64,000 bases of DNA from Brassica napus (Eukaryota; Streptophyta; Magnoliopsida; Brassicales; Brassicaceae). The stretch spans positions 150,688 to 214,687 of the forward strand of contig NW_026015087.1 in NCBI RefSeq assembly GCF_020379485.1, written 5' to 3'. Every line of letters begins with the position of its first letter. Position 1 is the stretch's first letter. Positions 31,667-42,704 of this stretch are shown here, in pieces. The notes beneath the pieces were generated by a model. That model had not been told where the DNA came from. It made no database searches and saw only the letters and a program-made list of their open reading frames with translations. The translations under genes and the position numbers were made by a program.

Positions 31667-33448
31667 ATGTCTGGATATGAAGAAGAGCTTACAATTCCAT
31701 TCTTCTATGGGAAGATTGATACAGAGGCATACCTTGATTGGGAAAAGAAGATGGAGTTTCTCTTTGGACTCCTATACTACACTGAAAAGAAAAAGGTATG
31801 TCTAGCAGTCAATGGACTCTGTGGAAGTGCATTCTCATGGTGGCAGAGAGTTTCTCAGACTAGGAGATTTGAAAAAAAACCTCAAATTATTTCATGGGTG
31901 GAGATGAAGACCTTGATGAAGAAGAGGTTTGTCTCGCAGTGGAAACTTCCAAAACTAAAACCAGAAGCAGCAACAAAGCTTACTACTTTAGATCAGCCTG
32001 CCTATTGGTCTGAATTGCCATTAAAACCGGCTGAGAGAAGATCTGTGGTTCCTGTTCTATCATTGAAACAAGAGGAGGAAAAGCTGCAAGCTTCTATATT
32101 AGCTTCTCCAATAAAACAGATTGAGGAGAGTCATAAAACTGAACCAGAACCAACAACTCTTTGTTTAAAACTAGAGGAGGAGGCAGAAGTTGCAGAAGCT
32201 GAGTGTGGCCACGTGCCTGATCAAATAAAACAAGAAGAAAAGGTTCCTGGAGGGTCATCTAAAGCTCTTGAATTGGTGCTTCCTACTGTTGAGCAAGGTG
32301 ATAACTTTAAGTCTTTAGCTTGTGAGTTACTAATCAGACCTTTGGTATGTCTTCAGCTCAGCTTAGTGGAACATCTGAGAGTTGTTAAGGGCCTGCAACA
32401 AGTTGTTTTTGAACCAGGAGGAAGCTTGTGTGTGGTTAGAAGAAACAAACAAATTCTGGATCAGAAAGCAACTGCATACAAGCTCAATTTGCAAGGTTCA
32501 TTCACTCTTGAAAAACAAGATTTGTGGTCAAATCTTTTTAAAGGGAGAGAGAATGGTATGATAAAAACTATTTGCAGAGAGAATGAAGGAGAGTCAGGAG
32601 GTAACACGTCCTTTATCAGGTTCATAACTGACCAGAACAAGCTGAGAAGAGATAAACAGGAACTGGTGGTGGTTAAAGAGAAGCCAGAACTGGAGGATGA
32701 GTATGGGGACCAAACCACACGACCACCTGACCAGAAGGATGTTAAACTGAGAGTACATGGTCTCATGTTCATGAGCAGGACGTGGATAGGATCATCCTGG
32801 AGAGAAGCATTCAACTGCAAACTCAACAAAGTGGAGAAATCATCTGCCTTGGAAGCCACATGCAGTGAGGAAAGTTCCAAGATGTTGCTGAGACATGAAG
32901 AAGGACTGCAGAGCTTTGTGTTTCATCCTGGAGAGACTAGAGAGGTGATGATATATCTCATGGCCAGGTCAGGAACTTTGGAGTTAAATTATCAAGGTTC
33001 TATCATCCTACAGAGCTTGGATTTGAGGACAAATCCTTTTAAAGGAGGAGGGGATGGTGTGATCCTGATCAGGATTGGAATCAATGGATTGAAGCCAATG
33101 TATGGGTCAGCTATACCACTGATCATGGTGCAGTTTAATGGACAGTATCATACTCTTATTGGCATGATCTATGAGGTTCTGGATAGAGAGAAGAGAAGAA
33201 CTGTTGGTACTGCCTTGAAACAGCTTGAACAAAGAGGATTCAACCAACTGAGCTTAACAGGAGCTATGGAGACCATTCACCTCGTCCAAATATGTATGGA
33301 GAACAAGGAAAACATGTCAGGAAGTTTCTGGATTGGGCTATATTTGGATCTAGGCGAAATAAGGCTTTTTCGGTCCAAAAAGAGAGTTGCAGCCAGAATC
33401 TTGATCCACTTGCTTTCTAGCTGGCCTAACAGGACGTGGAGGATCTAA
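31667..33448 (+). CDS. I: gag-derived protein, 593 aa, C-terminus encoded by the 3' LTR
   Basis: ATG at 31667 lies about 70 bases past the primer site. Residues about 1-100 (YLDWEKKMEFLF, AFSWWQ, EMKTLMKKRFVSQW) match the gag start of the CRB-like gypsy element ([30 protein letters not shown]). The second gag half and the zinc knuckle are absent. A Glu/Lys-rich stretch follows (about 120-210). Then come two diverged copies of a module ending in LQGSF...DLWSNLFKGRENG (about 265-300) and YQGSI...DLRTNPFKGGGDG (about 440-465). Both resemble the end of the gypsy integrase (YKLDLQGKY...[13 protein letters not shown]). The last 131 codons lie in the LTR. No catalytic site is present. The intact frame in a very recent insertion suggests the protein is kept, but its role is unknown. 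Confidence 0.88.
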   Translation: MSGYEEELTIPFFYGKIDTEAYLDWEKKMEFLFGLLYYTEKKKVCLAVNGLCGSAFSWWQRVSQTRRFEKKPQIISWVEMKTLMKKRFVSQWKLPKLKPEAATKLTTLDQPAYWSELPLKPAERRSVVPVLSLKQEEEKLQASILASPIKQIEESHKTEPEPTTLCLKLEEEAEVAEAECGHVPDQIKQEEKVPGGSSKALELVLPTVEQGDNFKSLACELLIRPLVCLQLSLVEHLRVVKGLQQVVFEPGGSLCVVRRNKQILDQKATAYKLNLQGSFTLEKQDLWSNLFKGRENGMIKTICRENEGESGGNTSFIRFITDQNKLRRDKQELVVVKEKPELEDEYGDQTTRPPDQKDVKLRVHGLMFMSRTWIGSSWREAFNCKLNKVEKSSALEATCSEESSKMLLRHEEGLQSFVFHPGETREVMIYLMARSGTLELNYQGSIILQSLDLRTNPFKGGGDGVILIRIGINGLKPMYGSAIPLIMVQFNGQYHTLIGMIYEVLDREKRRTVGTALKQLEQRGFNQLSLTGAMETIHLVQICMENKENMSGSFWIGLYLDLGEIRLFRSKKRVAARILIHLLSSWPNRTWRI

Positions 33449-34125
33449 AGCTCATTAGGAGACACTCCAAATCAAGTTCAAGTCGTGGCCCATCATAAAC
33501 CAAAGAAGAACCAGCTTGTTGGTTTGATTTAATTGCAATGTAATGGGTTTAGTTTATTGGGCTTTCATTTAATTTAAACCAAAGACAATTAGGAATTAGA
33601 GTAAACCAGATTTGGGTAGATTAGTATTTAAAATTAACCAATTTCGAATTGGATTAGGAGATTAAACCATCTTGGTTTAAATTTAGGGTTTTCAGTTTTA
33701 TTCTTTTAACATATGTAGCCACGTTTTGGCATGAAAAATCAATAAATCGACATTTTTTTTCAACTTCTTGTTTTGAGTTTTCTCTCAATTCTGCTGGTGT
33801 GTAATATCCAGCTTGGGTTCTCTGATTTGGTGTGCCATATCCAGATCAGAAGCCTTGGAGTATCAGGAGGCGAGCCATCTCTCTTGTGTCCCACATCAAT
33901 CCACAAACCTTGATACAGATCGAGTCTTTGATTCTCTGTTTGCAAGGATTATCTCTGTGATCCATTCTAGACACTAAGCAGGGTGATCCTGTGTCTGTGG
34001 AGCAGAAAAAAAAAATCTTTATAGCATCCCATAGCTCTAAGGAAAAGACCATATCCATCACCTTTCATCCACCCACGCCCCCTTCAAGTGATCCAGGGAG
34101 AGACAGCCATTCCAGGGCTGCACCA
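33055..34125 (+). repeat. I 3' LTR (1071 bp)
   Basis: Matches 30514-31583 with one extra A near 34010. It is followed by the AATAC duplication and the rest of A's RNase H. Confidence 0.93.
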
Positions 34126-34130
34126 AATAC

Positions 34131-34342
34131 ACATTGCATCCAACTCAGTCTTCCATGAGAGAACAAAGCACATAGAAGTAGACTGCCACAAGGTGAGACA
34201 AGCAGTAGAGCAACAAGTAATCCTCCCATGTTACACAAGAAGTGAGGATCAGCTGGCTGACATCTTCACCAAGGCAGCCAGCAGCAAAGTTTGTGAGTCC
34301 ATCCTTCCAAGGCTTGGACTCATAAACATTCCATGTCAATGA
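34131..34342 (+). pseudogene. A gag-pol block 3: RNase H C-terminus
   Basis: The frame resumes after I with HIASNSVFHERTKHIEVDCHK and QLADIFTKAASSKVCESI, ending LPRLGLINIPCQ at the stop, 34342. It completes the polyprotein begun at 21130. Confidence 0.92.
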
Positions 34343-34365
34343 TCCCCTCACCATGGAGTATTCTA

Positions 34366-34430
34366 CTCTTTTTCCTTTGCTTGGTTTTTATCCCAAGTGG
34401 TTTTTCCAAGAAAAGGTTTTAATGAGGGAA
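34366..34430 (+). other. Conserved 3' UTR hairpin of A
   Basis: Arms CCTTTGCTTGG and CCAAGAAAAGG pair at 10 of 11 positions (one G-A mismatch). They enclose ATCCCAAGTGG and are followed by TTTTAATGAGG. It begins about 24 bases after the pol stop; the purine tract and LTR follow. Confidence 0.6.
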
Positions 34431-34483
34431 TACTTCATGCCTTTCCAAGCTTGACACTCACCACTGTCAAGCTTGAGGGGGAG

Positions 34484-35010
34484 TGTTGACATGAAGACAT
34501 TCAGAGTATAAACAAGAAGTAGAGATCAAGAGAAGCATGCTTGATGAGGAATTAAGTGGCGCATCCGTACAAGAGTGTACGGATATCTTTCCCTTGACCT
34601 AGCTTGGATATCAAGGCAAGTAATGGTAAGGCATTGACATAAGATCACGTGTAAGAGCATCCTAAGTCCCTGGAGTTGTTTAATATAAAGAATGTGACCG
34701 TTGGAAGCTAAGGAACAAAGCAAGATCACATGTGAGGTTAAGGAAGAGAGAGATTGGCGAGAGGTCACTATCACCCCACCTGTCCGAGCTCAGCTTGTCT
34801 TATTTGTCTCCATTGTTTATAGTTTCTTGTTTGTCTTAGTATAGCAACTTGTATTCTATATTAAGGATGTAACCAGGCACAAAATGAATCAAGGAAATGA
34901 GTTCCTCTTCTCTTTAGTCTTATGCGACTCACTTCCTCTCTCTCTCTCTCAATACTCTTCACCTTCTTCATAATTCTCAGAATGACTTAAACAAATCTCA
35001 TAAACTTTCA
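34484..35010 (+). repeat. A 3' LTR (527 bp)
   Basis: Preceded by AAGCTTGAGGGGGAG. Same length as 20435-20961, with about five substitutions. The dyad of GTAC arms is at 34564-34585. Confidence 0.93.
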
Positions 35011-35015
35011 CCTGC

Positions 35016-35801
35016 AAAGGCACGGACTTGCCTTCCTTATATAGGAGAAGGGGTGGTTACTTCTTAACCATTGCATCCCTTCGGTATCATTTCTGGCCAT
35101 TGATTTAATCAATGGTACAGATTGCACCCTTTCGCCTATGGCAGTTACCACACGCCCTGGAACTGCCAAACCACTCCTGGACATGTCAAAATCTATCCCA
35201 CACGGACTGCCCATGCCCCTGGCTCAATCCCAAGAGCCCACCAGCCCATCGGCACACACTGGTCACCCACATGGCCCGGCCACTGTCCAGACCCGGCCCA
35301 ACTGCCCAACACCTGAACGCTCAGTCCAGCTGAGTTGAGCTGATCCCCAGCTGATCCAGCTGAGTGAGCTAGACCATCCAGCTCAGGGAGCTGACCTACA
35401 CTTCAGTGAGCTACACCGAGCTGCACTACACTTCACCTCGCTGGTCGAGCTTGCTTACTGCATCGCCCAGCTGTTATACACTGTGTCCAGCTTGCTTTCT
35501 TTATCTTCTTCAATCCTTCTAAGTCCTTTGGTCAATTTCCAGACCTAGACTTAGTTTTCCCATGATCCATTCTGATCACTCACTTCATCGAGCTTCACCT
35601 GGATCTCGTCCAGCTACCAGCTCGCTTGTCCAGCTCCTTTGAGCTTGCATCTGCCTTATTTTGGTTAGGTTCCAGCTTCCTGATTCCCTTAACCACGTTT
35701 CGGACCATGACACGCTCGTCCTTAGGTCATGTGCCTGACTGGTGCGTTTCCTTGCACCGCAGTCCGTCCGGACGATCCTATCCAGGATCGGGGACATGAC
35801 A
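35016..35801 (-). repeat. D LTR, part 3 (U3 end) bordering the satellite
   Basis: It resumes after A's right CCTGC. On the minus strand the LTR starts TGTCATGTCCCCGATCC at 35801 and a TATA box (CTATATAAGG) lies near 35035-35045. A dense cluster of GAGCTG/CAGCTG words occupies about 35330-35480, echoing the weaker one near 5200. Satellite begins at 35802. Without the insertions, D's LTR would be about 3.1 kb, long but within the range of plant gypsy LTRs. The short frames at 35008-35338 and 35585-35923 are not credible genes. Confidence 0.7.
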
Positions 35802-38800
35802 GATTCATCCTGGTTTGATTGGAACGACGAAGAAGCTGTCTTATTCCCAAACTGGGAAACTAGAATCACCTGATTTGAAAGTGGGATAACTTCTTCTTCC
35901 CAACTCCTATGATATTTATTCAACTTCCTGGTGATTCTCCACCACTTTATGTATCCAAATCAAGCTTCTCACAAAGTGATTCATCCTGGTTTGATTGGAA
36001 CGACGATGAAGCTGTGCTATTCCCAAACTGGAAAACTGGAATCACCTGATTTGAAAGTGGGATACCTTCTTCTTGCCAACTCCTATGATATTTATTCACC
36101 TTCCTGGTGATTTTCCACCACTTTATGTATCCATATCAAGCTTCTCACAAAGTGATTCATCCTGATTTGATTGGAACGACGATGAAGCTGTGCTATTCCC
36201 AAACTGGGAAACTGGAATCACCTGATTTGAAAGTGGGATAACTTCTTCTTCCCAACTCCTATGAGATTTATTCAACTTCCTGGTGATTCTCCACCACTTT
36301 AGGTATCCAAATCAAGCTTCTCACAAAGTGATTCATCCTGGTTTGATTGGAACGACGATGAAGCTGTGCTATTCCCAAATTGGGAAACTGGAATCACCTG
36401 ATTTGAAAGTGGGATAACTTCTTCTTGCCAACTCCTATGAGATTTATTCAACTTCCTGGTGATTCTCCACCACTTTATGTATCCAAATAAAGCTTTTCAC
36501 AAAGTGATTCATCCTGGTTTGATTGGAACGACGAAGAAGCTGTCTTATTCCCAAACTGGGAAACTGGAATCACCTGATTTGAAAGTGGGATAACTCTTCT
36601 TGCCAACTCCTATGAGATTTATTCAACTTCCTGGTAATTCTCCACCACTTTATGTATCCAAATCAAGCTTCTCACAAAATGAGTCATCCTGGTTTGATTG
36701 GAACGACGATGAAGCTGTGTTATTCCCAAACTGGGAAACTGGAATCACCTGATTTGAAAGTGGGATAACTTCTTCTTGCCAACTCCTATGAGATTTATTC
36801 AACTTCCTGGTGATTTTACACCACTTTATGTATCCAAATAAAGCTTCTCACAAAGAGATTCATCCTGGTTTGATTGGAACGACGAAGAAGCTGTCCTATT
36901 CCCAAACTGGAAAACTGGAATCACCTGATTTGAAAGTGGGATAACTTCTTCTTGCCAACTCCTATGAGATTTATTCAACTTCCTGGTGATTCTCCACCAC
37001 TTTATGTATCCAAATCAAGCTTCTCACAAAGTGATTCATCCTGGTTTGATTGGAACGACGAAGAAGCTGTCTTATTCCCAAACTGGAAAACTGGAATCAC
37101 CTGATTTGAAAGTGGGATAACTTCTTCTTGCCAACTCCTATGAGATTTATTCAACTTCCTGGTGATTCTCCACCACTTTATGTATCCAAATCAAGCTTCT
37201 CACAAAGTGATTCATCCTGGTTTGATTGGAACGACGAAGAAGCTGTGCTATTCCCAAACTGGGAAACTGGAATCACCTGATTTGAAAGTGGGATAACTTC
37301 TTCATCCCAACTCCTATGAGATTTATTCAACTTCCTGGTGATTCTCCACCACTTTATGTATCCAAATCAAGCTTCTCACAAAGTGATTCATCCTGGTTTG
37401 ATTGGAACGACGAAGAAGCTGTCTTATTCCCAAACTGGGAAACTGGAATCACCTGATTTGAAAGTGGGATAACTTCTTCTTGCCAACTCCTATGAGATTT
37501 ATTCAACTTCCTGGTGATTCTCCACCACTTTATGTATCCAAATCAAGCTTCTCACAAAGTGATTCATCCTGGTTTGATTGGAACGACGAAGAAGCTGTCT
37601 TATTCTCAAACTGGGAAACTGGAATCACCTGATTTGAAAGTGGGATAACTTCTTCATGCCAACTCCTATGAGATTTATTCAACTTCCTGGTGATTCTCCA
37701 CCACTTTATGTATCCAAATCAAGCTTCTCACAAAGTGATTCATCCTGGTTTGATTGGAACGACGAAGAAGCTGTCTATTCCCAAACTGGGAAACTGGAAT
37801 CACCTGATTTGAAAGTGGGATAACTTCTTCATGCCAACTCCTATGAGATTTATTCAACTTTCTGGTGATTCTCCACCACTTTATGTATCCAAATCAAGCT
37901 TCTCACAAAGTGATTCATCCTGGTTTGATTGGAACGACGAAGAAGCTGTGCTATTCCCAAACTGGGAAACTGGAATCACCTGATTTGAAAGTGGGATAAC
38001 TTCTTCTTGCCAACTCCTATGAGATTTATTCAACTTCCTGGTGATTCTCCACCACTTTATGTATCCAAATCAAGCTTCTCACAAAGTGATTCATCCTGGT
38101 TTGATTGGAACGACGAAGAAGCTGTCTATTCCCAAACTGGGAAACTGGAATCACCTGATTTGAAAGTGGGATAACTTCTTATGCCAACTCCTATGAGATT
38201 TATTCAACTTCCTGGTGATTCTCCACCACTTTATGTATCCAAATCAAGCTTCTCACAAAGTGATTCATCCTGGTTTGATTGGAACGACGAAGAAGCTGTC
38301 ATATTCCCAAACTGGAAAACTGGAATCACCTGATTTGAAAGTGGGATAACTTCTTCTTGCCAACTCCTATGAGATTTATTCAACTTCCTGGTGATTCTCC
38401 ACCACTTTATGTATCCAAATCAAGCTTCTCACAAAGTGATTCATCCTGGTTTGATTGGAACGACGAAGAAGCTGTGCTATTCCCAAACTGGGAAACTGGA
38501 ATCACCTGATTTGAAAGTGGGATAACTTCTTCATCCCAACTCCTATGAGATTTATTCAACTTCCTGGTGATTCTCCACCACTTTATGTATCCAAATCAAG
38601 CTTCTCACAAAGTGATTCATCCTGGTTTGATTGGAACGACGAAGAAGCTGTCTTATTCCCAAACTGGGAAACTGGAATCACCTGATTTGAAAGTGGGATA
38701 ACTTCTTCTTGCCAACTCCTATGAGATTTATTCAACTTCCTGGTGATTCTCCACCACTTTATGTATCCAAATCAAGCTTCTCACAAAGTGATTCATCCTG

Positions 38801-41800
38801 GTTTGATTGGAACGACGAAGAAGCTGTCTATTCCCAAACTGGGAAACTGGAATCACCTGATTTGAAAGTGGGATAACTTCTTCTTGCCAACTCCTATGAG
38901 ATTTATTCAACTTCCTGGTGATTCTCCACCACTTTATGTATCCAAATCAAGCTTCTCACAAAGTGATTCATCCTGGTTTGATTGGAACGACGAAGAAGCT
39001 GTCTATTCCCAAACTGGGAAACTGGAATCACCTGATTTGAAAGTGGGATAACTTCTTCTTGCCAACTCCTATGAGATTTATTCAACTTCTGGTGATTCTC
39101 CACCACTTTATGTATCCAAATCAAGCTTCTCACAAAGTGATTCATCCTGGTTTGATTGGAACGACGAAGAAGCTGTGCTATTCCCAAACTGGGAAACTGG
39201 AATCACCTGATTTGAAAGTGGGATAACTTCTTCTTGCCAACTCCTATGAGATTTATTCAACTTCCTGGTGATTCTCCACCACTTTATGTATCCAAATCAA
39301 GCTTCTCACAAAGTGATTCATCCTGGTTTGATTGGAACGACGAAAGAAGCTGTCTATTCCCAAACTGGAAACTGGAATCACCTGATTTGAAAGTGGGATA
39401 ACTTCTTATTGCCAACTCCTATGAGATTTATTCAACTTCCTGGTGATTCTCCACCACTTTATGTATCCAAATCAAGCTTCTCACAAAGTGATTCATCCTG
39501 GTTTGATTGGAACGACGAAGAAGCTGTCCTATTCCCAAACTGGAAAACTGGAATCACCTGATTTGAAAGTGGGATAACTTCTTCTTCCAACTCCTATGAG
39601 ATTTATTCAACTTCCTGGTGATTCTCCACCACTTTATGTATCCAAATCAAGCTTCTCACAAAGTGATTCATCCTGGTTTGATTGGAACGACGAAGAAGCT
39701 GTGCTATTCCCAAACTGGGAAACTGGAATCACCTGATTTGAAAGTGGGATAACTTCTTCTTGCCAACTCCTATGAGATTTATTCAACTTCCTGGTGATTC
39801 TCCACCACTTTATGTATCCAAATCAAGCTTCTCACAAAGTGATTCATCCTGGTTTGATTGGAACGACGAAGAAGCTGTCTATTCCCAAACTGGGAAACTG
39901 GAATCACCTGATTTGAAAGTGGGATAACTTCTTCTTTCCAACTCCTATGAGATTTATTCAACTTCCTGGTGATTCTCCACCACTTTATGTATCCAAATCA
40001 AGCTTCTCACAAAGTGATTCATCCTGGTTTGATTGGAACGACGAAGAAGCTGTCTTATTCCCAAACTGGGAAACTGGAATCACCTGATTTGAAAGTGGGA
40101 TAACTTCTTCTTGCCAACTCCTATGAGATTTATTCAACTTCTGGTGATTCTCCACCACTTTATGTATCCAAATCAAGCTTCTCACAAAGTGATTCATCCT
40201 GGTTTGATTGGAACGACGAAGAAGCTGTGCTATTCCCAAACTGGGAAACTGGAATCACCTGATTTGAAAGTGGGATAACTTCTTCATCCCAACTCCTATG
40301 AGATTTATTCAACTTCCTGGTGATTCTCCACCACTTTATGTATCCAAATCAAGCTTCTCCAAAGTGATTCATCCTGGTTTGATTGGAACGACGAAGAAGC
40401 TGTCTATTCCCAAACTGGGAAACATGAATCACCTGATTTGAAAGTGGGATAACTTCTTCTTGCCAACTCCTATGAGATTTATTCAACTTCCTGGTGATTC
40501 TCCACCACTTTATGTATCCAAATCAAGCTTCTCACAAAGTGATTCATCCTGGTTTGATTGGAACGACGAAGAAGCTGTCTATTCCCAAACTGGGAAACTG
40601 GAATCACCTGATTTGAAAGTGGGATAACTTCTTCTTGCCAACTCCTATGAGATTTATTCAACTTCCTGGTGATTCTCCACCACTTTATGTATCCAAATCA
40701 AGCTTCTCACAAAGTGATTCATCCTGGTTTGATTGGAACGACGAAGAAGCTGTCTATTCCCAAACTGGGAAACTGGAATCACCTGATTTGAAAGTGGGAT
40801 AACTTCTTCTTGCCAACTCCTATGAGATTTATTCAACTTCCTGGTGATTCTCCACCACTTTATGTATCCAAATCAAGCTTCTCACAAAGTGATTCATCCT
40901 GTTTGATTGGAACGACGAAGAAGCTGTGCTATTCCCAAACTGGGAAACTGGAATCACCTGATTTGAAAGTGGGATAACTTCTTCTTGCCAACTCCTATGA
41001 GATTTATTCAACTTCCTGGTGATTCTCCACCACTTTATGTATCCAAATCAAGCTTCTCACAAAGTGATTCATCCTGGTTTGATTGGAACGACGAAGAAGC
41101 TGTCTATTCCCAAACTGGGAAACTGGAATCACCTGATTTGAAAGTGGGATAACTTCTTCTTGCCAACTCCTATGAGATTTATTCAACTTTCTGGTGATTC
41201 TCCACCACTTTATGTATCCAAATCAAGCTTCTCACAAAGTGATTCATCCTGGTTTGATTGGAACGACGAAGAAGCTGTGCTATTCCCAAACTGGGAAACT
41301 GGAATCACCTGATTTGAAAGTGGGATAACTTCTTCATCCCAACTCCTATGAGATTTATTCAACTTCCTGGTGATTCTCCACCACTTTATGTATCCAAATC
41401 AAGCTTCTCACAAAGTGATTCATCCTGGTTTGATTGGAACGACGAAGAAGCTGTCTATTCCCAAACTGGGAAACTGGAATCACCTGATTTGAAAGTGGGA
41501 TAACTTCTTCTTGCCAACTCCTATGAGATTTATTCAACTTCCTGGTGATTCTCCACCACTTTATGTATCCAAATCAAGCTTCTCACAAAGTGATTCATCC
41601 TGGTTTGATTGGAACGACGAAGAAGCTGTCTATTCCCAAACTGGGAAACTGGAATCACCTGATTTGAAAGTGGGATAACTTCTTCATGCCAACTCCTATG
41701 AGATTTATTCAACTTCCTGGTGATTCTCCACCACTTTATGTATCCAAATCAAGCTTCTCACAAAGTGATTCATCCTGGTTTGATTGGAACGACGAAGAAG

Positions 41801-42704
41801 CTGTCTATTCCCAAACTGGGAAACTGGAATCACCTGATTTGAAAGTGGGATAACTTCTTCATGCCAACTCCTATGAGATTTATTCAACTTTCTGGTGATT
41901 CTCCACCACTTTATGTATCCAAATCAAGCTTCTCACAAAGTGATTCATCCTGGTTTGATTGGAACGACGATGAAGCTGTGCTATTCCCAAACTGGGAAAC
42001 TGGAATCACCTGATTTGAAAGTGGGATAACTTCTTCTTGCCAACTCCTATGAGATTTATTCAACTTCCTGGTGATTCTCCACCACTTTATGTATCCAAAT
42101 CAAGCTTCTCACAAAGTGATTCATCCTGGTTTGATTGGAACGACGAAGAAGCTGTCTTATTCCCAAACTGGAAAACTGGAATCACCTGATTTGAAAGTGG
42201 GATAACTTCTTCTTGCCAACTCCTATGAGATTTATTCAACTTTCTGGTGATTCTCCACCACTTTATGTATCCAAATCAAGCTTCTCACAAAGTGATTCAT
42301 CCTGGTTTGATTGGAACGACGATGAAGCTGTGCTATTCCCAAACTGGGAAACTGGAATCACCTGATTTGAAAGTGGGATAACTTCTTCATCCCAACTCCT
42401 ATGAGATTTATTCAACTTCCTGGTGATTCTCCACCACTTTATGTATCCAAATCAAGCTTCTCACAAAGTGATTCATCCTGGTTTGATTGGAACGACGAAG
42501 AAGCTGTCTTATTCTCAAACTGGGAAACTGGAATCACCTGATTTGAAAGTGGGATAACTTCTTCTTGCCAACTCCTATGAGATTTATTCAACTTCCTGGT
42601 GATTCTCCACCACTTTATGTATCCAAATCAAGCTTCTCACAAAGTGAGTCATCCTGGTTTGATTGGAACGACGAAGAAGCTGTCTTATTCTCAAACTGGG
42701 AAAC
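35802..42704 (-). repeat. Centromeric satellite array 1 (about 39 monomers of about 175 bp, CentBr-like)
   Basis: Head-to-tail units of about 175-177 bp each contain AAGCTT, GATTGGAACGACGA, CCAAACTGGGAAACTGG and TATGAGATTTATTCAACTT. Period, HindIII site and sequence agree with my memory of the Brassica CentBr satellite. The strand given is the orientation in which I recall that consensus being written. Monomers vary mainly at two spots: after GAAGCTGT (GCTATTCCC, CTTATTCCC, CTATTCCC, CCTATTCCC) and after AACTTCTTC (TTGCC, ATCCC, ATGCC). The left 1.1 kb has more private variants than the core. The frames of about 60 codons on the minus strand follow from the repeat and are not genes. Confidence 0.95.

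Larger units (their letters stand above)
30514..34125 (+). mobile_element. I: non-autonomous Ty3/gypsy element with a gag-derived ORF
   Basis: The LTRs are 30514-31583 and 33055-34125, identical except for one base in an A-run. Target duplications AATAC are at 30509-30513 and 34126-34130. The primer site TGGTATCAGAACC is at 31586-31598, after the 2-base spacer AG. The purine tract AAAGGAGGAGGGGA (33041-33054) abuts the 3' LTR. The single ORF has a gypsy gag N-terminus but no protease, RT, RNase H or integrase core. The U5 part of the LTR resembles that of the CRB-like element (TGTGTAATATCCA, GAGTCTTTGATTC, GCAAGGAT in the same order). This suggests it is moved by that family. Confidence 0.93.
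20435..35010 (+). mobile_element. A: Ty1/copia element carrying nested B and I
   Basis: The LTRs are 20435-20961 and 34484-35010, both 527 bp and differing at about five positions. Target duplications CCTGC are at 20430-20434 and 35011-35015. The gag-pol is split into three blocks by B (at 23764) and I (at 30513). With both removed, about 5.7 kb of a standard copia element remains. It is defective: a G-run frameshift and an 11-codon RT deletion precede any effect of the insertions. Confidence 0.95.

Noticed and set aside
32461..32880. 139-codon minus-strand frame
   Set aside because: Shadow of the 593-codon ORF of element I; no start context or domain of its own.
35112..35338. Overlapping proline-rich frames in the D LTR
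   Set aside because: Three frames are open at once because the stretch is C-rich; there is no domain and it lies in LTR sequence.
37675..41887. Many minus-strand frames of about 60 codons with the same peptide
   Set aside because: They arise once per satellite monomer. The period is not a multiple of three and the frames end at each unit, so they are not genes.
35802..42704. CRISPR-like array
   Set aside because: Units are head to tail with no unique spacers, are about 175 bp, and are plant centromeric satellite by sequence.
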